A DNA stretch of 43,606 nt from Halalkalibacter urbisdiaboli (GTDB lineage: Bacteria > Bacillota > Bacilli > Bacillales > Bacillaceae_D), in assembly GCF_002156385.1 (NCBI RefSeq), contig NZ_MVJM01000002.1, positions 1,325,272 through 1,368,877 on the forward strand, in the 5' to 3' direction. This document shows positions 1 to 7,167 of the stretch, piece by piece; within the stretch, counting starts at the first letter, position 1, and the number at the start of each line of letters is the position of its first letter. The position numbers and the translations under genes are program-made. The notes below the pieces were generated by a model that was given only the letters and a program-made list of their open reading frames with translations, was not told the origin of the DNA and ran no database searches.

Positions 1-90
1 AGGCTGAAACGTCCATAGCTGCCAAGTCAAGATAATGCTCAACCCTACTAAACCAATGAGTAAGCCAGTCTTGAAATGCTCGTAATTCAC
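1..90 (-). CDS. yycH: YycH, N-terminal fragment (WalRK regulatory protein)
   Basis: Only the first 30 codons lie in the window; the gene runs off the left edge. The start is a GTG at 90-88 that overlaps the walK stop (GTGA, 4 bases), preceded by a purine-rich ribosome binding site (GGGGGGGAGAGG). The translated N-terminus is a short polar stretch followed by a hydrophobic helix (about residues 9-24, GLLIGLVGLSIILTW), which fits a single-pass membrane anchor. In Bacillus, YycH is an extracytoplasmic protein encoded directly after walK that, with YycI, modulates WalK. The identity rests on position, translational coupling and the N-terminal anchor, not on the full protein. Confidence 0.85.
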   Translation of the reverse strand, partial: MNYEHFKTGLLIGLVGLSIILTWQLWTFQP

Positions 91-1907
91 GCCTCTCCCC
101 CCCTGAATGTTGAATATGGTAGCGTAAAGTATATCGTTGTTCCTTGCCCATCCTCACTTTCAACCCAGATTTCTCCACCGTGAGCGTGTACCATTTCCTT
201 TGCAATAGCCAAGCCTAATCCAGTCCCGCCGACACTGCGTGCACGCGCTTTATCAACACGATAAAAACGGTCGAAAATTTTCGACTGACTTTCCCGCGGA
301 ATGCCCATTCCTTCATCAGAAATGCTAACCCGAACATTATGTCCTTGATGAAGCAATGTTACCGTGATGTTCCCCCCCTCTGGTGAATATTTCATCGCGT
401 TTGAAATAATATTATCGAGTACTTGTGTTAACTTGTCGCGATCAATATCAACATAGGTTGGATGTTCCGTAATTTGTCTTGTAATCACAATGTTCTTATC
501 CTGGGCAACCATTTCAAAACGATCGATAACATCATTAAGAAATTGTCTAAAATCAACCCAGTTAAATGTAAGACGATAATCACGACTATCTAGTTTAGAA
601 AGCTGTAATAGGTCATTAACAAGACGGATCATACGCTCTGTTTCATTTTGTGTAACACTTAAAAAGCGCGGTGCTAGTTCCTCGTCGCGAATGGCGCCAT
701 CTTCTAACGCCTCTAAATAACTTTTCATTGTCGTTAAAGGGGTTCTGAGCTCATGTGAAACATTGGCAACAAATTCTCTGCGGTCTGTTTCGATTTTCTC
801 CTGCTCCGTTACATCATGAAGAACAGCAATTAAACCGTTAATTGGACCATCTTCCTCCTGAATAATTGTAAAGTTTGCTTCCAAGAGAAACTCATTAACG
901 TCACTACTAAAATCTAGAATCATTGAATCTGTCTGCTCATATAAATCATCAATTGTTGTTGTGTCTGATAAGCCAAGCACATCAGGTAAAAATGCTCTCA
1001 TTACTTGACTGCTCGTAACGCCGAGAAGCTCCTCAGCTCGTTTATTCATCAAAATGATTTGACCGGTCTCATCCGTAGCAATCACCCCATCTGTCATATG
1101 AGTTAAAACGGAGCTCAGCTTCTTTTGCTCACGGTCCCTTGTCACTGTCGCATCATGAAGCTTAAATGTTAATTCATTGAAAGATTTTGCTAATTGACCA
1201 ATTTCATCAGTACTATAAACCGTAACCTGTCTTGAAAAGTCTCCATGCCCCATGCGAAGCGCTTGCCTTCTCATATCAACAATAGGACCGGTTATCGTTC
1301 GTGCTAATAGGATAATTAACACGACCGTTATTGCCAGGGCAATAAAAGTTCCACTTGCAAAGATATTATTGATTTGCTGCAATTGCTCATAGATTTCTTC
1401 CATTGAAGCTTCAATATAAACAGCTCCAATTGTCTCGTCATTTGCTTTAATTGGGACGGCCATGACACGCAACAGATGACCCGTTTTAGGATCACGGAGA
1501 ACATCCTCATAATCGGTACCAATTAGTGCTCTTTTAACACGTACCTCTGCACTTTGCTGCCCCACAAAATGACGATTCGTAACATTAGATGTACTTAATA
1601 CAATGCCATTTTTATCAATAACTTGGACCTCTGCATTTTCAATTCCAAAAATTTCACTAAGCAACACATTAATATCTGAACTTAATGTACTTCGTTCCTC
1701 ACCCGTCTTGACTAATTCCTGAGCAAGATTATAAACAAGGAGATTAACACGTTCATCAACCATCTCAAAGTGATTAGAAACGAGCTGATCTTCTAATTGT
1801 CTAGTAAAATAAACGCCTATAATTTGCATCGCAATTAAGATGAGGAGAACATATATGATAATTAACTTAAATTGAACTGACTTAAAAAAGCCAACCTTTC
1901 GTTCCAT
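87..1907 (-). CDS. walK: WalK sensor histidine kinase
   Basis: A 606-residue membrane kinase of the essential WalKR system that controls peptidoglycan hydrolase genes. In order: TM1 (about 13-33), extracytoplasmic sensor domain (about 36-182), TM2 (about 184-203), HAMP (about 204-256), cytoplasmic PAS (about 262-370), HisKA with the phospho-accepting His385 in HELRTPL, and HATPase with N box (about 499-510), DEGMGIP (531-537) and GGTGLGL (560-566). The PAS domain keeps His270, Asp273, His364 and Glu368, equivalent to the zinc ligands described for Staphylococcus aureus WalK. The ATG overlaps the walR stop by one base (TAATG), with AGGAG 8 nt upstream. The stop overlaps the yycH start, so walR-walK-yycH is translationally coupled. 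Full length with no missing catalytic motif. Confidence 0.97.
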   Translation of the reverse strand: MERKVGFFKSVQFKLIIIYVLLILIAMQIIGVYFTRQLEDQLVSNHFEMVDERVNLLVYNLAQELVKTGEERSTLSSDINVLLSEIFGIENAEVQVIDKNGIVLSTSNVTNRHFVGQQSAEVRVKRALIGTDYEDVLRDPKTGHLLRVMAVPIKANDETIGAVYIEASMEEIYEQLQQINNIFASGTFIALAITVVLIILLARTITGPIVDMRRQALRMGHGDFSRQVTVYSTDEIGQLAKSFNELTFKLHDATVTRDREQKKLSSVLTHMTDGVIATDETGQIILMNKRAEELLGVTSSQVMRAFLPDVLGLSDTTTIDDLYEQTDSMILDFSSDVNEFLLEANFTIIQEEDGPINGLIAVLHDVTEQEKIETDRREFVANVSHELRTPLTTMKSYLEALEDGAIRDEELAPRFLSVTQNETERMIRLVNDLLQLSKLDSRDYRLTFNWVDFRQFLNDVIDRFEMVAQDKNIVITRQITEHPTYVDIDRDKLTQVLDNIISNAMKYSPEGGNITVTLLHQGHNVRVSISDEGMGIPRESQSKIFDRFYRVDKARARSVGGTGLGLAIAKEMVHAHGGEIWVESEDGQGTTIYFTLPYSTFRGGEA

Positions 1908-2617
1908 TAAGAATTCTCCTGTTGATCAGGCGGACACAAATAATAGCCAACCCCTCTTCTCGTAATAATCCATGTTGGATAGCTTGGATTATCCTCCACT
2001 TTTTCACGTAAACGGCGAACCGTTACGTCAACCGTACGTACATCTCCAAAATAATCATAGCCCCACACAGCTTGAAGAAGGTGCTCTCTTGTCATAACCT
2101 GTCCAATATGCTTTGCTAAATAATGAATCAATTCAAATTCGCGATGCGTTAATTCGATTGTTTCCCCACGACGCTTTACTTGATAGGCATCAGGATAAAT
2201 CGTTAAATCTCCGACTGATAATTCCTTTTGTGATGATAGATCCTCACCACTCACTTTATGTCTGCGTAAATTAGCCTTAACGCGAGCTAAAAGCTCTCTC
2301 GTACTAAAAGGCTTCGTGACATAATCGTCTGCGCCAAGCTCTAAGCCCAAAACTTTATCTATCTCCGAATCTTTTGCTGTTAGCATAATAATCGGTATGT
2401 CATATTTTTTTCTTACTTCTCGACACACTTCCATACCATCCTTATGGGGAAGCATAATATCAAGTAATATTAAATCTGGCTCAATTTTTTGAACACATTC
2501 AATAGCTTCAAGGCCATCGTGTGCGCAAGTCACTTCAAATCCTTCTTTTTCTAAATTAAACTTTAAAATGTCTGCAATTGGTTTTTCATCATCAACGACT
2601 AATATATGTTTATCCAT
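1907..2617 (-). CDS. walR: WalR response regulator (OmpR family)
   Basis: A 236-residue response regulator partnered with WalK. The receiver domain (about 4-115) has acidic residues Asp9/Asp10, phospho-acceptor Asp53 in LLDIMLP, a Thr in MLTAKD and Lys in VTKPF. A winged-helix DNA-binding domain follows (about 133-231; [36 protein letters not shown]). An upstream in-frame ATG at 2656 would add 13 residues, but GGGAG sits 8 nt before the ATG at 2617, and [11 protein letters not shown] is the family N-terminus, so the shorter start is used. It targets direct TGTWAH repeats; one near-match precedes the neighbouring hydrolase gene. It is first in the walR-walK-yycH operon. No convincing promoter was identified in the 100 bp upstream. 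Confidence 0.97.
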   Translation of the reverse strand: MDKHILVVDDEKPIADILKFNLEKEGFEVTCAHDGLEAIECVQKIEPDLILLDIMLPHKDGMEVCREVRKKYDIPIIMLTAKDSEIDKVLGLELGADDYVTKPFSTRELLARVKANLRRHKVSGEDLSSQKELSVGDLTIYPDAYQVKRRGETIELTHREFELIHYLAKHIGQVMTREHLLQAVWGYDYFGDVRTVDVTVRRLREKVEDNPSYPTWIITRRGVGYYLCPPDQQENS

Positions 2618-2753
2618 GTCAAAATCGCTCCCGTCTCCAATTGAATCTCTCTCCATATTCTAACATAAGTCTACTCATCTCGTCGGTAGGAACCGTTGGT
2701 AATTACAATATAACAAAATCGCCCCTGCATAACAGAGACGATTACATACGTTC

Positions 2754-4220
2754 TTAGTTTAAATAATCCATCGGATCTTTTAAGCTATTATTTTCATAGA
2801 CTTCAAAATGGAGATGAATCCCCGTTGAATTCCCTGTTGACCCCATCACTCCAATTTTTTGTCCCTTTGTTACCGTTTGGCCAACATTAACATCAATTGA
2901 ACGCAAATGAGCATATAAGGTTTCCATGCCGTTGTTATGATTAATACGAACCATGTTCCCATAGCCACCATTGTTACCAGCATATGTAACGACACCATTA
3001 TCAGCTGCTAAAATATTATAATTACTCGGTCTTGCAATGTCTACCCCGCGGTGAAAACGCCCCCAGCGATTGCCTTGATAGCTAGATATATAACCACCTA
3101 CTGCCGGCCAGCCTAGACTTCCACTTCCACGAGAAGGCATTTCCTTCGTCCCTTTTACAATTGTTTTCGTAACAGGTTCTTCGATGACTTCTTCAGCTAT
3201 TAACTCTCGTTTGATTGTTTGACCGTTTTTTCGAAGAGTCTCATATTCAGAGATTTGGTAGCCTATTTCTCCTTCTTGCTTTACTGTTTGTTCACCTTTC
3301 CACATCGTATCATCTTCAATGACTTCAATTTGAAAAGGAATCTCTTCTTTCACTTTTCGTGCCTCTTCAACGAGGACTTCAATCACTGGCTCATAGGCAG
3401 TTACATGAAGCTCCTGACCAATTTGCAACACACTATCTTCTTTTAAATCTTTATTTAACTTTAACAATTCATTAATCGTAAGAGAATGCTTGCTTGCAAT
3501 GGCTCCTAGGACATCTCCTTCTTTTACCTGATAAAGCTGTTCTTCTAATACTCCTAAATTAAGAAGCTGAAGCCCCTCTTCAATCGATAAAATGTCTTTC
3601 GGATCAACGCTAACTGCTTTAAAAGCTACATCACGTGTGAATGATACATCTGTAATACGTTTTTCGTCGACATCTAACGTTTTGGCTTGTCCATTTCGTT
3701 CAAATTGCAAATACTGTTCATAATCAGCTTCATCAATATATTGTAATGTAAAAGCATTTAACAGTTGTTCCGCTTTTTCTTCCGATCGCAAATAAAGAAC
3801 ATTTTTATCTTCCACTACAAGTGCAATAGCGTTTGCTTCAACCGATAAACTTGACTTCAAGGTTGAGATTGTTTCTTCTGTATTCGCACGTGCGCTAAAG
3901 ACGTATTCAGGTATAATGTCGACTTTCTCTCCTATTTGTAAAGATAATCCTGGATCCTTTTCTTCATAGGATTCAAATAACTCTTCAACTAACCGATCGT
4001 AATGTTCCTTATTTTCTATCGAACCGATATGCTTTTGATTCACATATACATGGTAAATGACATCAATATCTGAATTTGAGTCCGCAGCCAGCGTAAGTTG
4101 ACCCCAGCCCCCTAATATCCCTAGCATTAGTATGCTAAATAATACAATAGTAAAACGGTTTATCGTATTAGGGTGACGATCTATTAGATGCTGTTTACGA
4201 TGCTTTAACAACCACCTCAT
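2754..4220 (-). CDS. LysM-G5-M23 peptidoglycan metalloendopeptidase
   Basis: A 488-residue exported wall hydrolase. The basic N-terminus and hydrophobic segment (about 21-46) form a signal or anchor. Residues 50-225 form an unassigned extracytoplasmic region. A LysM domain spans about 229-274 (YQVKEGDVLGAIASKH ... IGQELHV), a G5-like domain about 280-357, and an M23 (LytM/lysostaphin-type) domain about 370-485. Zinc and catalytic residues visible are His390 and Asp394 (HRGVD), His438 (YAH) and His469/His471 (HLHF), so the enzyme looks active, probably cutting peptide cross-links. The start is supported by AGGAGGAGAAGG before the ATG. It lies just upstream of walR on the same strand, and a WalR-like box precedes it, suggesting it is a WalR target. 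B. subtilis has no such gene between its tRNA cluster and walR, to my knowledge. Confidence 0.9.
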   Translation of the reverse strand: MRWLLKHRKQHLIDRHPNTINRFTIVLFSILMLGILGGWGQLTLAADSNSDIDVIYHVYVNQKHIGSIENKEHYDRLVEELFESYEEKDPGLSLQIGEKVDIIPEYVFSARANTEETISTLKSSLSVEANAIALVVEDKNVLYLRSEEKAEQLLNAFTLQYIDEADYEQYLQFERNGQAKTLDVDEKRITDVSFTRDVAFKAVSVDPKDILSIEEGLQLLNLGVLEEQLYQVKEGDVLGAIASKHSLTINELLKLNKDLKEDSVLQIGQELHVTAYEPVIEVLVEEARKVKEEIPFQIEVIEDDTMWKGEQTVKQEGEIGYQISEYETLRKNGQTIKRELIAEEVIEEPVTKTIVKGTKEMPSRGSGSLGWPAVGGYISSYQGNRWGRFHRGVDIARPSNYNILAADNGVVTYAGNNGGYGNMVRINHNNGMETLYAHLRSIDVNVGQTVTKGQKIGVMGSTGNSTGIHLHFEVYENNSLKDPMDYLN

Positions 4221-4328
4221 ACCCTTCTCCTCCTACACAGGTCCTAAACCCTTCATTCATAGATTTACTAAATGTTACTCTATCTCTCTAATTTTCTTAT
4301 TTTTTGACAGCATTCCACAACCTTTTAT

Positions 4329-4398
4329 ATTCTAGCATATGTAATCATTCCTGTGCAGATTAAATCATTTTGAAAAAAGATTGTAATGTTTTTGTCAT
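4329..4398 (-). promoter_or_regulatory. Putative promoter and WalR box for the M23 hydrolase gene
   Basis: Read on the minus strand, TGCACA (4357-4352) and TAGAAT (4334-4329) are separated by 17 nt, an acceptable sigma-A promoter with a weak -35. About 25 bp upstream, the plus strand reads TGTAAT-GTTTT-TGTCAT (4382-4398), matching the WalR direct-repeat consensus TGTWAH-N5-TGTWAH except for one base. An activator site in this position ahead of a peptidoglycan hydrolase is what the WalR regulon predicts. One mismatch and a weak -35 keep this tentative. Confidence 0.45.
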
Positions 4399-4434
4399 GT
4401 ATTTTCCATCAGTTTCCCAAAATTGTCATTCCAA

Positions 4435-4468
4435 TAAAAAAAGTTATCCCTAGAGCGTAAGGGATAAC
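4435..4468 (-). terminator. Rho-independent terminator downstream of the tRNA operon
   Basis: A 9-bp perfect stem (GTTATCCCT/AGGGATAAC at 4443-4451 and 4460-4468) with an 8-nt loop is followed on the minus strand by seven Ts (4442-4436). It is the second of two terminators after tRNA-Thr and insulates the hydrolase gene from tRNA readthrough. Confidence 0.75.
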
Positions 4469-4550
4469 CTTTGTACATATTAAGCCATTGCCTTCTTCGA
4501 TTATGCTTTCACTTATCAACAAACCTGTCATCTGTAGTTTCCTAAACAAT

Positions 4551-4573
4551 AAAAAAAGCGTATGAAACGCTTT
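4551..4573 (-). terminator. Rho-independent terminator of the tRNA operon
   Basis: AAAGCG (4555-4560) and CGCTTT (4568-4573) form a short stem with a 7-nt loop, and the minus strand continues with a run of Ts. It lies five bases after the tRNA-Thr discriminator base. Confidence 0.7.
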
Positions 4574-4578
4574 AAGGA

Positions 4579-4651
<73 letters not shown>

Positions 4652-4786
4652 ATGGTTTTATGGATCTCACTTTATGCTTTGTGTCTCTTCCTCTGCTAGC
4701 TTTGCTTCGTTGTTTGCTGTGTCGAGACAACTCGACGTTTACCCGACGATGCCACTGCTCGTCTCTACCAATTGAGCTAGACCGGC
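4652..4786 (-). repeat. tRNA-fused repeat, copy A
   Basis: This 135-bp unit lies directly upstream of tRNA-Thr. In transcription orientation it begins with an exact copy of the first 24 nt of tRNA-Thr (4786-4763, through GGTAGAG) and continues with about 111 nt of non-tRNA sequence up to the intact tRNA. The 98-bp block 4628-4725 is identical to 4763-4860, giving a tandem arrangement with copy B. The non-tRNA part contains GACGA/TCGTC and GTCGAG-TTGT-CTCGAC hairpins and a purine-rich tail (AGAGGAAGAGACACAAAG). Open reading frames across it are produced by the repeat and are not credible genes. Confidence 0.85.
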
Positions 4787-4916
4787 ATGGTTTTATGGAT
4801 CTCACTTTATGCTTTGTGTCTCTTCCTCTGCTAGCTTTGCTTCGTTGTTTGCTGTGTCGATACAACTCTTAGTCGACGTAAAAAATGCTCGTCTCTACGA
4901 AATGAGCTAGACCAGC
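4787..4916 (-). repeat. tRNA-fused repeat, copy B
   Basis: This 130-bp unit is in tandem with copy A. Its tRNA-derived end (4916-4893) is degenerate, with mismatches in the acceptor and D-loop positions. The core is identical to copy A from 4787 to 4860 and then diverges around the central hairpin. There the outer GTCGA/TCGAC pairing is still possible although the inner sequence has changed. It is the oldest-looking of the three copies. Confidence 0.8.
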
Positions 4917-4928
4917 AAGTATAATAAA

Positions 4929-5004
4929 TGGTGGCTTGGGACGGAATCGAACCGCCGACACATGGATTTTCAGTCCATTGCTCTACCGACTGAGCTACCA
5001 AGCC
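4929..5004 (-). tRNA. tRNA-Phe(GAA)
   Basis: A complete cloverleaf: acceptor GGCTTGG/CCAAGCC, anticodon stem ATGGA/TCCAT with loop CTGAAAA (anticodon GAA), T-loop TTCGATT, discriminator A and an encoded CCA. It is the fourth gene of the tRNA operon in transcription order. Confidence 0.97.
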
Positions 5005-5047
5005 AGATAAAATGAGAAATTAAGCTCATTATTGATTTCTATAAAAA

Positions 5048-5124
5048 TGGCGGTCCGGACGGGACTCGAACCCGCGACCTCCTGCGTGACAGGCAGGCAT
5101 TCTAACCAACTGAACTACCGGACC
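5048..5124 (-). tRNA. tRNA-Asp(GTC)
   Basis: A complete cloverleaf: acceptor GGTCCGG/CCGGACC, anticodon stem CCTGC/GCAGG with loop CTGTCAC (anticodon GTC), T-loop TTCGAGT, discriminator G and an encoded CCA. Confidence 0.97.
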
Positions 5125-5137
5125 AATATAAAGTTAA

Positions 5138-5212
5138 TGGTGACCCGTACGGGATTCGAACCCGTGTTACCGCCGTGAAAGGGCGGTGTCTTAACCGCTT
5201 GACCAACGGGCC
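5138..5212 (-). tRNA. tRNA-Glu(TTC)
   Basis: A complete cloverleaf: acceptor GGCCCGT/ACGGGTC with one G-U pair, anticodon stem CCGCC/GGCGG with loop CTTTCAC (anticodon TTC), T-loop TTCGAAT, discriminator A and an encoded CCA. Confidence 0.97.
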
Positions 5213-5225
5213 ATTCTAAAATGAA

Positions 5226-5301
5226 TGGTGAGCCATGAAGGACTCGAACCTTCGACCCTCTGATTAAAAGTCAGATGCTCTACCAACTGAGCTAATGGCT
5301 C
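5226..5301 (-). tRNA. tRNA-Lys(TTT)
   Basis: A complete cloverleaf: acceptor GAGCCAT/ATGGCTC, anticodon stem ATCTGA/TCAGAG region with loop CTTTTAA (anticodon TTT), T-loop TTCGAGT, discriminator A and an encoded CCA. It is the first intact tRNA of the operon. Its D-arm sequence recurs upstream in repeat C. Confidence 0.97.
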
Positions 5302-5321
5302 TTGTATTTTGAAGATAATTC

Positions 5322-5435
5322 ACTTTGTGTCTCTTCCTCTGCTAGCTATACTTCGTAGCATGCTGTGTCGAGACAACTCGTTGTAATTCGACGAAGTAAT
5401 GCTCGTCTCTACCAACTGAGCTAACTTTGTGTCTC
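5322..5435 (-). repeat. tRNA-fused repeat, copy C
   Basis: A third, diverged copy lies upstream of tRNA-Lys. In transcription orientation a Lys-type D-arm (TTAGCTCAGTTGGTAGAG, 5424-5407) is fused to the same core: ACGAGCA, the GACGA/TCGTC hairpin, CGAG-TTGT-CTCG, and the GCTAGCAGAGGAAGAGACACAAAG tail. The unit is bounded by a 12-bp direct repeat, ACTTTGTGTCTC, at 5322-5333 and 5424-5435. That suggests a partial further copy or target-site-like duplication. The D-arm type matches the neighbouring tRNA (Lys here, Thr in copies A and B). Confidence 0.8.
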
Positions 5436-5469
5436 AGTCGCTTAACTTGTCTTATCAGCGACAAGATTT

Positions 5470-5498
5470 ATAATAACACAACAAAAAACATGACGCAA
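5470..5498 (-). promoter_or_regulatory. Sigma-A promoter of the tRNA operon
   Basis: On the minus strand TTGCGT (5498-5493) is followed after exactly 17 nt by TATTAT (5475-5470). It is the only good promoter between purA and tRNA-Lys, so the repeat C sequence would be the first part of the primary tRNA transcript. Confidence 0.65.
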
Positions 5499-5570
5499 GT
5501 ACTTTTGAAAACTTTTTTTATTCATTATGAAATCAGTGTTTTTTCTTTCTAAAGGATAGCGAATAGTAGG

Positions 5571-5604
5571 AAAGAACGCAAGTGTTTTCTCGCTTGCGTT
5601 CTTT
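5571..5604. terminator. Terminator hairpin downstream of purA
   Basis: A perfect 12-bp stem (AAAGAACGCAAG at 5571-5582, CTTGCGTTCTTT at 5593-5604) with a 10-nt loop lies 11 bp after the purA stop. No long T run follows on the minus strand beyond the TTT in the stem, but the position and strength fit the end of the purA transcript. Confidence 0.65.
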
Positions 5605-5615
5605 CTAACTTTCAA

Positions 5616-6902
5616 TTAGGCAAAAACACCACGTACTTGATTCGTTTGATTACGGTCAGGACCTACTGAGAAAATTGATAGAGGAATACCTGTTAGCTGT
5701 GATACTCGCTCGATGTAATGACGAGCATTTACAGGAAGTTCATCAAGTGATTTCACTCCAGTAATATCTTCATCCCAACCCGGTAATTCTTCATATACAG
5801 GCTCACATTCTGCTAATACTTTAAGGCTAGCAGGGAATGATTCAATGATTTCTCCACGGTATTTATATGCCGTACAAATCTTTAGAGTAGGAATGCCTGT
5901 TAGTACATCAATTGAATTTAAAGATAAATCAGTTAAACCACTAACACGACGTGCGTGGCGAACAACGACACTATCAAACCAACCAACTCGACGCGGGCGA
6001 CCTGTTGTCGTACCATACTCATTACCAACCTCACGAATACGGTCACCGATTTCATCATGTAATTCCGTTGGGAAAGGACCATCACCAACACGTGTAGTAT
6101 AAGCCTTTGAAACCCCAACAACATGATTAATCTTTGATGGACCGACACCTGAACCAATTGTAACTCCACCAGCAATTGGATTAGATGAAGTAACAAATGG
6201 ATATGTTCCTTGATCGATATCAAGCATCACTCCTTGAGCACCTTCAAAAAGCACACGACGTCCATCATCTAAAGCATCGTTTAGGACAACAGAAGTATCA
6301 GTTACGTATTTCGCAATTTGCTGTCCATATTCATAATATTCTTCTAGAATTTCTTCTTTAGTAAAGCCACTAACTTCATAATATTTTTCAAAAAGACGAT
6401 TCTTTTCAGCAAGGTTACGCTCAAGCTTTTCTTCAAAAGCTTCTTTATCTAATAAATCAGCGATTCGAATTCCATTACGTGCTGCCTTGTCCATGTAAGC
6501 AGGGCCAATTCCCTTTTTCGTCGTACCAATTTTGTTTTCACCTTTACGCTCTTCCTCAACAATATCAAGCTTCAAATGATAAGGAAGAATCACATGTGCA
6601 CGATTACTAATACGAAGATTACTTGTATCTACATTACGTTCATGCAAATAAGCCAACTCTTCGACAATTGCTTTCGGGTCGATAACCATTCCATTACCGA
6701 TTACACAAATTTTCTCTTTATAAAAAATACCTGATGGAATTAAGTGAAGCTTATACTTTTCTCCACCAAAAACAATCGTATGTCCTGCATTATTTCCACC
6801 TTGGTAACGAGCAACGACTTCAGCCTTTTCTGAAAGATAATCTGTAATCTTTCCTTTACCTTCATCGCCCCATTGTGTACCTACAACAACAACTGATGAC
6901 AT
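5616..6902 (-). CDS. purA: Adenylosuccinate synthetase
   Basis: A 428-residue enzyme that joins aspartate to IMP using GTP, the first committed step from IMP to AMP. The family N-terminus [17 protein letters not shown] contains the GTP-binding loop with the catalytic Asp in [23 protein letters not shown], the [24 protein letters not shown] region and the C-terminal SVGPDRNQT are also present. A GTG 9 nt upstream (6911) opens the same frame, but it overlaps the GGAGG ribosome binding site, which lies 8 nt before the ATG at 6902; the family also starts MSSVVVVG. The gene is monocistronic, between a dnaC terminator and its own hairpin, and is preceded by a PurBox pair. Confidence 0.97.
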   Translation of the reverse strand: MSSVVVVGTQWGDEGKGKITDYLSEKAEVVARYQGGNNAGHTIVFGGEKYKLHLIPSGIFYKEKICVIGNGMVIDPKAIVEELAYLHERNVDTSNLRISNRAHVILPYHLKLDIVEEERKGENKIGTTKKGIGPAYMDKAARNGIRIADLLDKEAFEEKLERNLAEKNRLFEKYYEVSGFTKEEILEEYYEYGQQIAKYVTDTSVVLNDALDDGRRVLFEGAQGVMLDIDQGTYPFVTSSNPIAGGVTIGSGVGPSKINHVVGVSKAYTTRVGDGPFPTELHDEIGDRIREVGNEYGTTTGRPRRVGWFDSVVVRHARRVSGLTDLSLNSIDVLTGIPTLKICTAYKYRGEIIESFPASLKVLAECEPVYEELPGWDEDITGVKSLDELPVNARHYIERVSQLTGIPLSIFSVGPDRNQTNQVRGVFA

Positions 6903-6957
6903 CTGTTGCACCTCCGCCTCGACGTACGAGCCGAGAAATTTTCCAAAACCATTACAT

Positions 6958-7033
6958 AGTATACCAAGGTCTGCTAATCAAAGTCAATGAAACACGAACA
7001 TTATTATTCTTAACTTTTACTTTTGTTCGTATA
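6958..7033 (-). promoter_or_regulatory. purA promoter with PurR PurBox pair
   Basis: Sigma-A promoter TTGACT (6987-6982), 18 nt, TATACT (6963-6958) on the minus strand. Just upstream are two inverted CGAAC motifs (CGAAC at 6995-6999 and GTTCG at 7025-7029) with 27 nt between the CGAA/TTCG cores. That corresponds to two 14-bp PurBoxes about 17 nt apart, the spacing known for Bacillus PurR operators. PurR represses purine synthesis genes and is released by PRPP. Confidence 0.75.
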
Positions 7034-7036
7034 CAT

Positions 7037-7069
7037 AAAAAATGCAAAGCTACCCTGAGAAGCCTTGCA
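7037..7069 (-). terminator. Second terminator between dnaC and purA
   Basis: Minus-strand stem TGCAAGGCT/AGCTTTGCA (one G-U pair, 9-nt loop; 7069-7061 and 7051-7043) is followed by six Ts (7042-7037). It ends only a few bases before the PurBox pair and would shield the purA operator from readthrough. Confidence 0.65.
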
Positions 7070-7124
7070 CTAAGCAATATAACCTATAAATATTTATGAA
7101 TCTACGTTAAAGTAATCTCATTAT

Positions 7125-7157
7125 ATAATAAAAACCAGCTACATCAAAAGCTGGTTT
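7125..7157 (-). terminator. Terminator of dnaC
   Basis: Perfect 9-bp stem AAACCAGCT/AGCTGGTTT (7132-7140, 7149-7157), 8-nt loop, followed by TTTTATTAT on the minus strand, 10 bp past the dnaC stop. Confidence 0.75.
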
Positions 7158-7167
7158 CATTCACATA

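Noticed and set aside
3219-3446. Plus-strand frame inside the M23 hydrolase gene
   Set aside because: A shadow of a well-supported minus-strand gene. The same applies to the other opposite-strand frames inside mnmE, rplI, gyrA, ssb and purA.
4763-4916. tRNA pseudogenes counted as extra tRNA-Thr genes
   Set aside because: Only the first 24 nt of the tRNA are present; no anticodon or T-arm follows, so they are listed as parts of repeats, not tRNAs.
4652-5435. CRISPR array
   Set aside because: The repeats are long, few, fused to tRNA sequence and lack unique spacers of uniform length; no cas genes are present.
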